From Chrysomallon squamiferum (Eukaryota; Mollusca; Gastropoda; Neomphalida; Peltospiridae), in NCBI GenBank assembly GCA_012295275.1, contig CM022675.1, positions 2,053,388-2,117,387 of the forward strand: a stretch of 64,000 bases of DNA, written 5' to 3'. Under the pieces are notes generated by a model. That model was not told the DNA's origin. It did no database searches and was given only the letters and a program-made list of their open reading frames with translations. The number at the start of each line of letters is the position of its first letter. Within the stretch, counting starts at the first letter, position 1. The position numbers and the translations under genes are program-made. Positions 26,292-40,191 of the stretch are shown piece by piece.

Positions 26292-28052
26292 CTGCAGAAT
26301 AACATTACAAATAAACACACGTAAAACATAATATCGTAAACAAGATTAATATTCACACTTTCAATATATACATTTTCTTCTTCACCATAACCGATGGTTT
26401 TATTTCTTGGCATATGAGGTCAGTTCATAAAATGTACGTCTGTCATACGTTTTCAAATATTAGCTGCATATTAACAATTAACGTTTATAACGTGTTAATA
26501 TAAACAATTTTCTGCTAATGAACTAGTAAATAAAACTAAATGATAAAACACAAAGATATATATACATACTGCTTAAATTACGTTCAATACTATTTTAATT
26601 ACTGCTTTGTACACAGAAAAAATGCAATCTGTTTTTTCTTAAGGCTTTTTCTGAGAGTAAAATTTCGCAAAAAAAAAAAAATAAAAAAAAAATCTATTTC
26701 ATTTAAAGAAATTACAATTATAAGGAGCTGTGATCTTTTATATTAGTCTAACCTGAAATTAATAAACATGTATAACTTTTCGGTGTTAAAAGTTCTATTC
26801 CTAAAAGTCCAACCAGACTGAGTCCCCATGTGTGGCACGACTCAGTCTACTAGAAACAGACATTTTATTTCTTTTTAAAACATTTATCACAATTAAATTT
26901 CCTGTGAATTTGAAACTGATGTAACAGTTCCTCTACACGTCTAGAACAGACTGTGATAGAGAGCAATACATACATTAATAATATGACACCACGAGTCTAT
27001 ACATATAAATAAACCACACACACACACGCACGCGCACACACACACGCACGCGCACACACACACACGCACGCACGCACACACACACACAGAAGTATATGTG
27101 TACTGTAAATCAATGCCTGAATATTGAAAACTATATGGACAATTCCATTGCCCAAGGAACAAAAGGAGAAAACTTACGTAAAATAATGAAGATTATTTTT
27201 ACTGCTTATTTTTGCTTTGTCAATCTGAAGACGCGGCACGTAATTTTACTACTACAGACAACACAAAACAGGAGTATTAGGAATATTAAAACACTGACAC
27301 TAAACTGGCTTTGGCAGTTGATTTCACTCAGTTTATAATGTCACAGCATCTGTTTAAAAAAATAAGTCAGTTTAAGGTAATTCTTGGAAATAGCTAACTA
27401 AATACTGGATTTAAAACAATGAGAAAGTCCATCATAAAACAAAAACAAAATTAAAAAAATCTAAATTGTGAGAAGATAATCATGTACTTTCTAACTCTTA
27501 TTACCAGCCAAGGCAAAGTTAAAAAATACATCAATTTTTGTTATGTCTACTTGAGAGAGAGCAGGACACTTTAGCATTCATATAAATCAGGACATTTTTT
27601 ACTACCACCGACTTATTTATTTACCATTTGTGAACAGAAAATGGTTTCACCAAACACAGTGAGGTCACCTGCAGCACAATGACGTTTTTACCCACAATTC
27701 TTCAGTTTTTAAAGAAAAAATGGACACCACGTTCATGAGGGAACGTGTTCAAAATAAATAAAGTTTGTGTATTCAACCTTTTCAGACTGGTCTCAAAAAT
27801 TGTCATTTCAAGCCCAAGAAGAGCACAGAGTATTGCAAAGTAATTACAGATTTTATAATAAAATGGAGATTAATAACAGACAAAAAAAAACAGACATGTG
27901 TAGACAGAAGAGTAAAGAAACAGAAGATGGCAGAACGCGGAGCATGTTGAGAGCAGTGAGAAGAGCAGAGACAATACAACTGGATGCGTTCAAATGTGAC
28001 AAATCCGTGGATAAAAGCGATCACTAATGAGCATTCACATTTCCACATACTC

Positions 28053-28247
28053 CTAAATTACGAAAACTGCAAGCACGGACAAAATCAAGTTTATGGCCAT
28101 GACTGACATGGATGACTTAGCGGAAGTGACTTGAGATGTCTGAAACACTGATTGAGATGAAACAATTTCAAAAGTAGTAGAAGATGCATCAACTAATGAT
28201 CTACGCGTTTTCATTTCCTCCTTATTACCCCTGTTTATGGAACACTT
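28053..28247 (-). CDS. Duplicated ZP C-terminal exon with furin-type site and hydrophobic tail
   Basis: After a TACAG acceptor the frame reads KCSINRGNKEEMKTRRSLVD and ends VMAINLILSVLAVFVI, then TAG. This parallels the start of gene 2 exon 18 (VDCNGKEGFGRKRRSAEM): an early Cys, a Lys/Glu stretch, then a dibasic RRS site. Both would start in phase 0. Unlike gene 2 the hydrophobic segment is at the extreme C-terminus with no cytoplasmic residues, as in GPI-anchored proteins. It could be the last exon of a ZP paralogue, an alternative last exon of gene 2 lying 6 kb downstream, or a relic. The preceding piece (about 28313-28405) resembles a ZP-C end but has lost one base relative to the copy at 9520-9612. 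Confidence 0.42.
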   Translation of the reverse strand, partial: KCSINRGNKEEMKTRRSLVDASSTTFEIVSSQSVFQTSQVTSAKSSMSVMAINLILSVLAVFVI

Positions 28248-29539
28248 CTGTACTATACGTGCCAGTATCAAGACGAAATACAAAGTGCTCATTGGCTGCA
28301 ATATCAAGCAGGCTTTTTACAGTATACATTTACATACTGCCTTGCCGCACTCAACTTTAATGGCACCTGATAATTTTGCACATTCCAAATACTCTATCAC
28401 AGCAAACGATCCTCACTTCAGTGAAACCTGTACTCAGTTGGTCTGATGCCACATTTTAAAAACCGATAGAGATACACGACTTGAGACCCTCGAAGAGAAA
28501 AGCTTTTTGCGGATGCCCCACACATGAGAGGAATTGATCGGATCCGCTTCAGTGTATCAGTATATCTATATCTATCCATCTATATCTATATCTATCCAAC
28601 TATATCTATATCTATATCTATCCATCTATATTTATGCGTTAATTTATTAGTTGACATCAAATGTCAAAATGTTGTACACACTTAACTGAAATTTATATAA
28701 GAAACATTGTTTTGCTTTGGCATACTTAAAAGTGTTTATGTGGCAGTATTGATGAATATACTAACACCTTATTATACCATTGTTTTGGCGACCTCCATTA
28801 GTCAGAACAAAATAAGACAATGACACAATGCAGTGATATCAGTTCAAACACTCGTTTTACATCTTTATAACAACAGTTTGTTCTGACTCAAGAAGACTTT
28901 TGTAGTGAAAACATAGACGACATATGCTGTGACATCACTACTACAGAGTGATATCTATATATATTAAACTGTACCATTTGTTTTACACTCAGTTACGACT
29001 AGCCTGCAGAAAGCAGGTTTAACATAATTTAAAATAATACCGAGCATGTTTACTTTCTTAATATCTCCACAGGGACACTTCAAGTATAAGAAATAAAGTA
29101 AAGTAAAGTAAAGTAAAGTAAAGTAAAATTAAATAAATAAAAATAAAACTAACAAACAAATAAATAAATAAATAAAATAAATGAGATAGATAAAAGAAAA
29201 TTATAATAATAATAATGTTAAAAATGATAGGGTTTAATCCGTATATTAAAAAAAAAAAAAAGGAGAAAAAATGATTTCTGAAGGTTAATTGCCTGTTATA
29301 AAATAAATATAGTACAATATCATGTAATACAATGAAATAGCATGTTAATTTAACTTTGAGGTTTATGTCACAGCAGTAGCAACAATAACAACAACAACAT
29401 AAGTAAAACTCAATAAACTCAATATTAAAACAGCTGATATGTGTTTTGTTATATAGAGAATTTACATATAAACATTTGATAACGTCAGACGCATGATAAT
29501 GTACAAACAACACAAACATATTAACTGAAGTAAAGTAAC

Positions 29540-29605
29540 GTGAACCTACCTTGTTTCTTGTAACACTCAGAAAAAAAGCTTTGTCCTTACTTACACAGAA
29601 TAAAA
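29540..29605 (+). repeat. Dispersed repeat R3
   Basis: GTGAACCTACCTTGTTTCTT followed by GTAACACTCAGAAA. Related copies at 10890-10955, 17130-17195 and 15445-15490, with duplicates near 49785 and 48105. It often follows a GTA-rich stretch, like R1. Confidence 0.55.
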
Positions 29606-29727
29606 CATAAAACTGCATCTCACGATGTGATCGGCTCTATTTATATCGTAAGGAGAAATAAACCATCTTGTACAATGAATAACTGGTTTTAACTATTGCA
29701 ACATACATGAGCTGTATGTTTGTTCAG

Positions 29728-29744
29728 ACTTATTATTATTATTA

Positions 29745-29808
<64 letters not shown>

Positions 29809-29825
29809 TTTACTTATTTATTTAT
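29728..29825 (+). repeat. (ATT)n then (ATTT)n tract
   Basis: Starts about 95 bp past the point where the leftmost contig ends, and may have contributed to that break. Confidence 0.92.
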
Positions 29826-30021
29826 ATAGATAAATATTTATATATATATATCTTTTTCTTTCTGCAGAGCTGTATATATCTTAATATAAATTATTTGCTA
29901 TGAATTTACTTATCTAACATTTTCACTTTCATTGTTATCTTCCACTCCATATGTCTGTCTCGTACAATTACATATATAATACATACATCAGCACACAACA
30001 AGAAAACCGGGGGTTATTTTT

Positions 30022-30263
<242 letters not shown>

Positions 30264-30381
30264 TCAACACTGTAGTTAACAATAACGTATTAGTATTAAT
30301 TTTAATATCATGATAACGATCAGTGTTTCTTCTCGTTCCATTTTTGATACGAAATATGTAATATCGAATAATAATGACAAT

Positions 30382-30413
<32 letters not shown>

Positions 30414-30655
30414 AAATGTGCATATTTGACTTCAGTATGCTGCCAACAACATTAACACACACGCGCGCGCAGGCACACATACGCTCACAAGCTAAATGAT
30501 TACAGTTCATTAACAATAAAAAGGTCACAAAAAAGAAGAAAAATAATCATAGTAGTAATATACTCAGTAATAGAATTAATAGTATCTGCGGTTTTAATAG
30601 TTGTAGTAATAATGAAAGTAATAACGGTACCAAGACTGTTAGTATTAATTGTAAT

Positions 30656-30692
<37 letters not shown>

Positions 30693-31330
30693 TACATACA
30701 TGTTTCATTTATTTTATTTTTATATATTTATTTCTTTGTTCCATTTTTTTTTGTTTGTCTTTTATTTTTTTTTTTTTATTCATTTATTTATTTACTTATA
30801 GTTTATAATTTTCTATTCTTTATGCACTTCATTTTTTTTCTATTTGTTTACTTATTTATTTGTTTGTCCTATTTTTGTTTATCTTTCATTTCGTTATTTA
30901 TTTGTTTGTTTGTTTGTTTATTTGTTTATTTATTTAAAATTTAAATTTTGTGACTTTGTTTGCTTGCGTGTTTTCTCTTCGTCTGTTTAACTGAATATTT
31001 TCAAGATAAAATGAATATTTTAATGGTACACAGATTTTGTGAAAGGCAATGGAATACTGACAAAGTTTAAATTAAACTGATATAATACGTGTTGTGATGT
31101 GCTGTTATAATGTGAAGTGAGATAGAATAGATCACTGTAGAGTTTGGTTGTCTGACAGAAGGTGGGGTTCAGATATTTCCTCCATGTTAGTCATGCTCAG
31201 TTTTACTCGTTCAAACATACTGGAGGAAACGAATTTAAAAACTTTCGTGAATATCGTGCTAATTATATTATGAGAAACATCACAACTTCATTACGGAACG
31301 ATGACTAAATGTTCAGTGACAAAATTCAAA

Positions 31331-31445
31331 CAGGTTGTCTCGATGGTCGAATGGTATCGTCTTCAGACTTCGGAATTTGGTCGAATGGGTGTCTTAGGTT
31401 CGAATCTCGTCAGCAGCATCTGACGGGGTTGGTGAGTTCGTATTT
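31331..31445 (+). mobile_element. tRNA-derived SINE-like element
   Basis: Contains an A-box match TGGTCGAATGG (31344-31354) and a B-box match GGTTCGAATC (31397-31406), the internal RNA polymerase III promoter of tRNA genes. It continues with CGTCAGCAGCATCTGACGGG beyond the tRNA-like part. A related, more diverged sequence is at 18020-18130. A functional tRNA is unlikely because paired acceptor-stem ends are not evident. Confidence 0.5.
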
Positions 31446-32211
31446 CGACTTTGTCCTCCTGTGTCAGTGCGTTCCCGAATATTTTCTATGTGTAACGTAT
31501 AATGAGAATTAAATAAGCCAGACCACTACATGTAAATATAAACATACGTATGGCTGTAAGTTCGGCATCCATAACTATATTCTTATATACATGAATGCAC
31601 AGTGATAGAAACATGTACACACAGAAAAATGGATGCATGCGTACATTAATACAAGGGCACTGCTTTTATCACACTGCTGCTAATTACAATGTAATACAAA
31701 TGTTACACGTCTAAAAAGAAAGAACACTTCATTTAAAATCCACGCTTCAGTTAACATTTAACAACTGTGGGAGCGACGGCGCAAAATACAGTGCACTGAC
31801 GTTGAAATGTCTTGAAAGAAAAAAACCATAATTACACATACATAAATATATATGAATTGCTTTTTTAACACAGTGTTGCTAAAATGTTACTCATACAAAT
31901 ATTGGACTTCAAAGTCAAAGCAGACTTTTAGTTAGTACAACTGATCTAACACTAAGAAAACTGGGAGTTACTATGCAACATACAGTACGCTGATTTTCAA
32001 TTAACTGTTCTTAAAACACACACACACACACACTTCGCAGAGAATGGCTTGAAAGAAAGGAAAGATAATTATATACATCGTATTTGCTTTTATCGTTGTG
32101 TTGCTTATAAGTCAATGAGAGAGAATTGTAGACATTTAAAGAACTCTTTTAGTTTCTTTCAACACTTTAGTTAACATTAACAATGGTGGGTGTTACTATG
32201 TAATACATTAT

Positions 32212-32482
<271 letters not shown>

Positions 32483-32608
32483 TGTTTATTTCCTACCTTG
32501 ATAACCCAACGTCAACGGTATTTGTCGCCAACGTATCATAAAGAAGCATACCATCAAATTTAGATAACAAGAAAATGGATATTTATTTCTTTTGTTTCTT
32601 CTTATTTC

Positions 32609-32655
<47 letters not shown>

Positions 32656-32842
32656 CTTCTTCTTCTTCTTCTTCTTCTTATTATTATTATTATAAGCTTT
32701 CTAATTAATTTTATTTTCATATAACGCGTAATGTAAAAATGCGAATTAAAAAAAAAAAAAAAATGTACAGTTTGTATGAGAGGAAATTACGTCTTGACGT
32801 TGGCCACTTTGTGTTTTCAACTGATTTTCAATTAACTGCTCT

Positions 32843-32902
<60 letters not shown>

Positions 32903-32904
<2 letters not shown>

Positions 32905-33243
32905 TATGAAATATAGCATCACTAGATATCAGGTGATTCTGTGTAGTTCTTGACATTGCGATGTACTCTATGAAATATAGCATCACTAGATATCAGGTGA
33001 TTCTGTGTAGTTCTTGACATTGCGATGTACTCTATGAAATATAGCATCACTAGATATCAGGTGATTCTGTGTAGTTATTGACATTGCGATGTACTCTATG
33101 AAATATAGCATCACTAGATATCAGGTGATTCTGTGTAGTTCTTGACATTGCGATGTACTCTATGAAATATAGCATCACTAGATATCAGGTGATTCTCTGT
33201 AGTTCTTGACATTGCGATGTACGGTATGAAATATAGCATCACT
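32903..33243 (+). repeat. 64-bp minisatellite, five near-perfect units
   Basis: Unit starts ATGAAATATAGCATCACTAG and continues through GGTGATTCTGTGTAGTTCTT; unit starts fall at 32906, 32970 and 33034. It directly follows an AC microsatellite. The near-identity of units suggests recent expansion. No coding potential seen. Confidence 0.9.
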
Positions 33244-33318
33244 TTTAATTACAATATTACTGCATCATTACTAACAATACTACTGCTACTACCAATACTA
33301 ATAATAACAACAGCAACA

Positions 33319-33370
<52 letters not shown>

Positions 33371-33656
33371 TAATAAAAATAATAATAACAATTATAAATA
33401 AATAAAAATAAGTAAATAAAAGTAAAAATAACAAAATTCATACTGGAAATAACAGCATGAACAATCAAAAACCATGAGTTTATACAACAAGCCGAATCCC
33501 TAAATCTCAATAAAAGGAAAGGGGAAGAAAATAAAAAATAATAAATAGTTCAATAAACCAGTGAAGTGTTTTGTTTTCTAACATTACCAATAATAACAAT
33601 TACATGTTTACGACTTATCACCGAAAACAAATCAGATGAGATTCACTGCTACAAGC

Positions 33657-33662
33657 TTTATT
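33657..33662 (-). terminator. Candidate polyadenylation signal for gene 2
   Basis: TTTATT on the plus strand reads AATAAA on the minus strand, about 0.8 kb after the stop codon of gene 2. The intervening stretch holds two long AAT microsatellites. No AATAAA lies between the stop and about 34320, so this is the first good candidate seen; transcript data would be needed to confirm it. Confidence 0.3.
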
Positions 33663-33844
33663 CAAACTATTGTAAATATAATTAAAAAGTATTAATACAA
33701 AAAAACAACAACTAATAACTAAATTTCAAACATAAAAAAATAAAAAATAAAATAAAAATATAAAATCGAGCTATACGAGTAGCAAAGGAAGCAAGAAAAA
33801 AATTTTAATGAAATAAATGTGAAGATAATAAAAAAAAAAAAAAA

Positions 33845-33855
33845 ACAACAACAAC

Positions 33856-33890
<35 letters not shown>

Positions 33891-33909
33891 TAATAATAAT
33901 AACAACAAC

Positions 33910-33957
<48 letters not shown>

Positions 33958-34088
33958 ATAAGACAAGGAACAAAAATAATAGGAAAAATAAAGGCAAAAC
34001 GAAAGCTGAAAACAAAACGTTTTCCTACTATGACAGTTGAAAGAAATAAAGCACTGCGTGTATTACAAAACAAACAAATGTGTGTGTG

Positions 34089-34165
<77 letters not shown>
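33845..34165 (+). repeat. Two (AAT)n arrays downstream of gene 2
   Basis: Tracts at about 33855-33956 (with AAC interruptions) and 34088-34165. They would be inside the 3' UTR if the polyadenylation signal at 33657 is used. Confidence 0.9.
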
Positions 34166-34167
<2 letters not shown>

Positions 34168-34464
34168 AAAATTAATAAATAAATAAATAAACTAATTAAT
34201 TAATAATAGCACTAGTCATGAAAGAAAAGATCTAGAAAAGAATAAAATAGTAAAACATAATATTAGATGAAAACAAAGAAAGAAACAGAGAAAAATAATT
34301 ACGAAAGTGTAATGCAATTACCTAAATGCAATCATGGAAACACATTTTTAAACAAAAGCTGTTTTCCGTAAAATTTGAAACATTTTTCAAGTTCAATTTG
34401 CAACTACATTAATATGAAATGTTTCTCAAGTTAACTAAATGTGATGTTTGTTGACATCTTCCTT

Positions 34465-34955
34465 TTACTGATTGGACTTTTTCTTCCTCAGGAAGACGAA
34501 CACCACAATCCCAATGACAAGTGAGAAGATGATCACCATGACAACACAGAGAACAATCAGAATCGTGGTGTTGATACCAAATTGATCAGATCGTTGCTTT
34601 TCACCTGATGTCTGTGAGATACCTAGAATGTAGGAAGTTTTTATTTATTTATTTTTTTCAATGTCAGATGTTTCTTTTCTTTCTTGCAACTAATATATGC
34701 TAAAGAATGTCTGCATTTAACTGTTGATTAAATTTGACAAAACTAATCACAAATATGAGTTAAGTTAAAGGAAACAAATTACGATTACAGATCTAACATA
34801 AACTCACTTGCTGTTCGATCTTCATTCATCACGTCCAGAACAATATATGTTTTTCTGACAAGTTCATCAGACATTTCAGCAGATCTTCTTTTTCTCCCAA
34901 ATCCTTCCTTGCCATTGCAGTCCACCTAAGATTGACAGTTTGTTTGTTTGTTTGT

Positions 34956-34986
<31 letters not shown>

Positions 34987-37900
34987 TTCATTTATACACT
35001 ACGAAAAAAAGTATTCAAAAAATTAAAACCTTTCAAAAGTAGCAATTTTCAAGTAGTAACTTAATATTTAAATATATTCTCTCTTTCACATATGATATAT
35101 TTAAATATGTTCCAAATGCTGTCCTTTATTAATAGAGACGTTGCCATTTTAAGGATATATTTAAAGGTAATTTTGACAAGAAAAAGTATTTTACTCATAA
35201 TAAAACCTCAGACTTACATTTCAAGGGAGAAAACTTGCTAAATTTAACATTCTTCTTTACCGAAAAAAGTTTCGAACTTACTGGGTCACACTGAGACTTT
35301 TGTCCTGGAGGACAAACTTTGACAGAACATTCTGTAGAGACTGCGTTGTTTTTGTTAAAGGTGAAAGCTTTCAACTTGAATGTGACGTTGTTTCCCGATC
35401 TTTCAGGCTCCTGTATCATCAGTTTACCGATTTCAGACGAAGGACAGCTGAATAAGTAAAGATTATAAGATAAAATAGCATTTCTCTTAAGTTTTCACGA
35501 TCTGAATAAAGTATGTGTGTTTTAAAGAGAGATTCCCTGTATAAGTTATTAGACGTTATAAAATTAGATATTTCAAAACAAGAACAAATAATCTGAGGTA
35601 AGAGTAAATATTTTCAAAAGAATTAGTCTGCAGTTCGGTTGTTTATCGAGAGGTCATCAGTTTACGTACATTATTATTTGAATCGAGAATCTATCTGGTT
35701 TGTAGAAATGAATAAATAAATAAATAAATGAAAAAAGTGTAAAAAGAATAAAAATAAATAAAAAGTAAAATAATAATAACAATAATAACAACAACAACAA
35801 CAACAACAACAAGGACAGCAACAATGATAATGACGATGATGATGATGCTCAGATTTGATGCTCTAAAAATCTTTGTTTATGTTTATATAAACATAAACAA
35901 AAAAAAAAAAAAAAAAAAAGAATTACCTGTTTTCAATGATTTTCAAAGTTTCACTGTCTTCTCCAGTTTTCTGATTATCAGCAGTGCATGATTCCACCCT
36001 GAGAGTACCGGATTCTGGTTCTGTTTCAAATACACTACAGTACTATTTATTGTAGTTTTGTTATCTTAAACAAATTAATATTTTCCTTGAGGAATATTCA
36101 AAATCATGCTAATTCTGTACATATCACCTTGACTGGTAATCTTACCATACATAAATGCTTGTATTAGTGAGAGTTAACATCATTCTACTTTTGCATTTAT
36201 TATTATAACTGCTGGTATCAAAGTCATGAGACTGACAGAAATTTAGAAAGTCTAAAAAATATATTCAGACGTTTACACAAATTAGTCCATATTAAGTGAG
36301 ACATCACAATAGACTTTATATAATTTCAATACCAATCTTAGTATGGAACAAACACTTGATATCATTTCTTTACAACAACAACAACAACACACACACACCC
36401 GCATACACAGACACACACAAACACATATACACACAAATTTAGTATAGAACAAGCAGTTCATATTGCAAAGTATGCTATTAACTATATGCATATATGTGTG
36501 TAGTTTTGTGTGTACAATATTCTTCTGTTAGTTTTGATTAATATTTTCCAAATTCTTGATATGTGCAAAATGAAAAGGAAATTTCTAAAATGTTTCCAAC
36601 AGTTTTAAAAATATATGCAAAAAGATATTCCTGTAAATGACATAGATGTTTGTGTGTTAAATATTTTGAAATGTGTTCAAATGATTCAATACCGCTATCG
36701 TTCAACTTACAGTCGAATGCTAACAGAGTTTTTCTTATTTATTTATTTATTAATTTATCTGTTTTTTAATAAATAGAAAAATTTAGATGATGAAGCATTC
36801 AGAAGACTCAACATTGCATAAAACAAGACACACGCACGCACACACAGAGGCACACACACACACACACACTTACCTGCACATTTCATGCCAGCGTCATCTT
36901 CGTGGTGACAGTGATAGTTGCCCCATTGAAAATTGCACTGTTGAAGACTAGTTTCATTTCCCAAACAGTGAATATCACGCAGAAGGATAGGTCCTGATCC
37001 TTCACCAAAATTATCGATATCAACTGCTGTTGCATTTGAACTGTGAAACATGGGTTATCATTTTATAATATGTATTTAATATTATTTTGTTTTCTATATT
37101 CATTTAATAATCTACTGTAAAACAATATCTTACAGTTAATAACTGCAACGAGAAGCTTTTTAAAGTATAACCGTAACACTTTGCTTTTTATAATTTCTAT
37201 TTCACTTACATAATGTCACAAATCTGTTTATTTATTTAATTCGTGTGTCACTTGTGAAATACCTCTATTTCTTAATGTATATATTTGTATCACAGGCTAA
37301 AAATATATGATTAAATAATTAAAAAAAAAAAAAAATAAAATAAAAGTAAGAATAAAATGTTACAGACATCTAGAGAAATATCTCTTATTGAGACACAAGC
37401 ATTTTTCAGAAACCATCTGTTTTAATAATAATTATTATTAACTTACATAGTGAAACCGAGCATTCTACAGTAAATAGCTGCGTTATGATAAGCATTATTA
37501 ATAACTTACTTAGTGAAACCCAGCATTCTGTAGTAAACAGCTGTTATAATAATCATTATTAAAAACGTAATTAGTGAATCCCAGCATTCTGCAATAAACA
37601 GCTGTTATAAGAATCATTATTAAAAACGTAATTAGTGAATCCCAGCATTCTGTAGTAAACAGCTGTTATAATAATCATTATTAAAAACGTAATTAGTGAA
37701 TCCCAGCATTCTGTAGTAAACAGCTGTTATAATAATCATTATTAAAAACGTAATTAGTGAATCCCAGCATTCTGCAATAAACAGCTGTTATAAGAATCAT
37801 TATTAATAACTTACTTAGTAAAACCCAGCATTCTCTAGTAAACAGCTGTTATAATAATCATTATTAAAAACGTAATTAGTGAATCCCAGCATTCTGCAAT

Positions 37901-39704
37901 AAACAGCTGTTATAAGAATCGTTATTAATAACTTACTTAGTAAAACCCAGCATTCTACAGTAAACAGCTGCGTTATAATAATCATTACTAATAACTTACT
38001 TAGTAAAACCCAGCATTCTACAGTAAACAACTGTTATAATAATCATTATTAACAAATTACTTAGTAAAACCCAGCATTCTGCAGTAAACAACTGTTATAA
38101 TAATCATTATTAGTAGCTTACTTACTGAAACCCAGCATTCTACAGTAAACAGCTGTTATAATAATAATTATTAATAACTTACTTAGTAAAACCCAGCATT
38201 CTGCAGTAAACAGCTGCGTTGTAATCAGTATGATATTTATCACAGACTGTGCCCCACATTCCAAGATATTTAATCTCTACTCGACCTTCTCGTTCTGAAC
38301 TGCCTCCAACCAGACGAATCTCAATTTCTGAATTGTCTTCTACAGAAAACAAAAATACATTTCTTTGTCACGTCACTCAGCAAGTATAACATAGAAACCG
38401 TGATACTATAGTTAGATTTTATTTTCAAAGTACACAATGAATAAAATAGCTAGGATATTTCATGTTAGTTTCCCTGTGTGTGTTGTGTATAAGGCAATAG
38501 CTATTTAAAAATATTAAATATGTAATCATTCTGACTGCTGTGTAAAAGACATTACCTGCACACTTCAGGGCTAAGGACTTTCCTTCAAAGTCGTCCGCAG
38601 TGAATTTAATGTAACACTGATTAATATTCTCTTCCAATCCAGAACATCGTACTTTTGAAGTCAAAACCTTCTCTCTGCTCGACGTCATGTTATGCTCGTC
38701 CCAACTCATCAGAATTGGTTTGTAACTTCTTCCAGTGAAGAAGAAAAAGAAGAATTAAAATAAAAATACAAATAGAAATACAAATAACACTACTATTAAA
38801 AAATGACACATTCTTTTTATTATTATTATTATTATTATTCAGTCGTAATTAAACGATTTTGCTCTCTGAGATGTCCCACGTAATTTATATTATAGTCCTA
38901 GAAACAAGCTTTTAAGTGACTGTAATATCTTTTCTATAGATTTTATTTTTGTGGAAATTTCTGTAATATTCAAACTTTGCTTAACTTCAGATGACATGTA
39001 ATTCTTTCTAAGTTACTTGTTTGTCTGAGCTTACTCGTTAAATCCAAGTGTTCTGCACATAACTCTAGCATCCTGTGGAGACGGACTGGAATCATAGAAT
39101 ACACCCCACTCATTGTTCATTTTCACTTCAACGACGCCGTAGTTACTGCTTGGACCACCAACTAGTCGTAACTCAATGTTTGATATGTCCACTACAACAT
39201 TCATATATATATATATATATAAAAGGTCTAAAACAAACAAAGAAACAAACTGATCACAACGTTCAATAGCATGTCATTTAAATTTGGTATGCTTAGTTTT
39301 TTTTTATCTTTTTATTTTCACCCACTTCCTCGCATATTTACTTAAATATATTCCTAAAAGCCTGGACATCTGTCTGTAATTATATAATGGTTAATTAAAC
39401 TGTAAAGTTATAGTAGTTTTAACATAAACACCTGAACAGCTAATGTTTACATAAGTACATCCACTGTCTTCATTGCGATGACTTAGAAGACACAGATGAA
39501 GAGCAGGTTCATAGTCAGAACATTTAACGTCATATTTCCATTTACTGCCTGTAACAGTTTCACCACTATCATAGAGTTCAGCTCTATAAACATAAATATA
39601 AAAAGTCATATGGATGGATGGATGGATGTACGTGTGTGGGTGTTTGTATCGAATATTTTAAATTTTAAAATTGTCTAAAATAATTTATTCATGTGATGTT
39701 CTTA

Positions 39705-39739
<35 letters not shown>

Positions 39740-40107
39740 GATGAGAATAGCATTTCCAATGGTATTAATACTGTAACAGTGAACATAATAAATTATTGGT
39801 ATTGAACAAAATTTTGACAAAGTTATATTATTATTATTATTATATAAATTAACGGAGGTGTTTAAAGAGATATACTGACTTTGCATAACCCATCTGCCTG
39901 CACACAACTTCAGCTGCATCATTTGTAAAGAGATCTGTTCTACACACGAAATTCCATTTGTCATCATCAAATACTTGAAGTTTTCCTTCATGGTCGTTTG
40001 CCCCATCCACCAGTTTCAGTTTGTATGGTGTAGGGTTTTCTTTTGTAGTCGTAGAAAACATTTATTTAATTTATTCAGCTGTTGCACTCAATCATTATTA
40101 TATTATT

Positions 40108-40191
<84 letters not shown>

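Noticed and set aside
31331-31445. Functional tRNA gene
   Set aside because: A- and B-box matches exist, but I could not pair acceptor-stem ends, and a diverged relative has a damaged B box. A SINE-like element fits better.
37815-38030. 71-residue frame with repeated TVECWVLLSKLL
   Set aside because: Out-of-frame translation of the donor-derived minisatellite.
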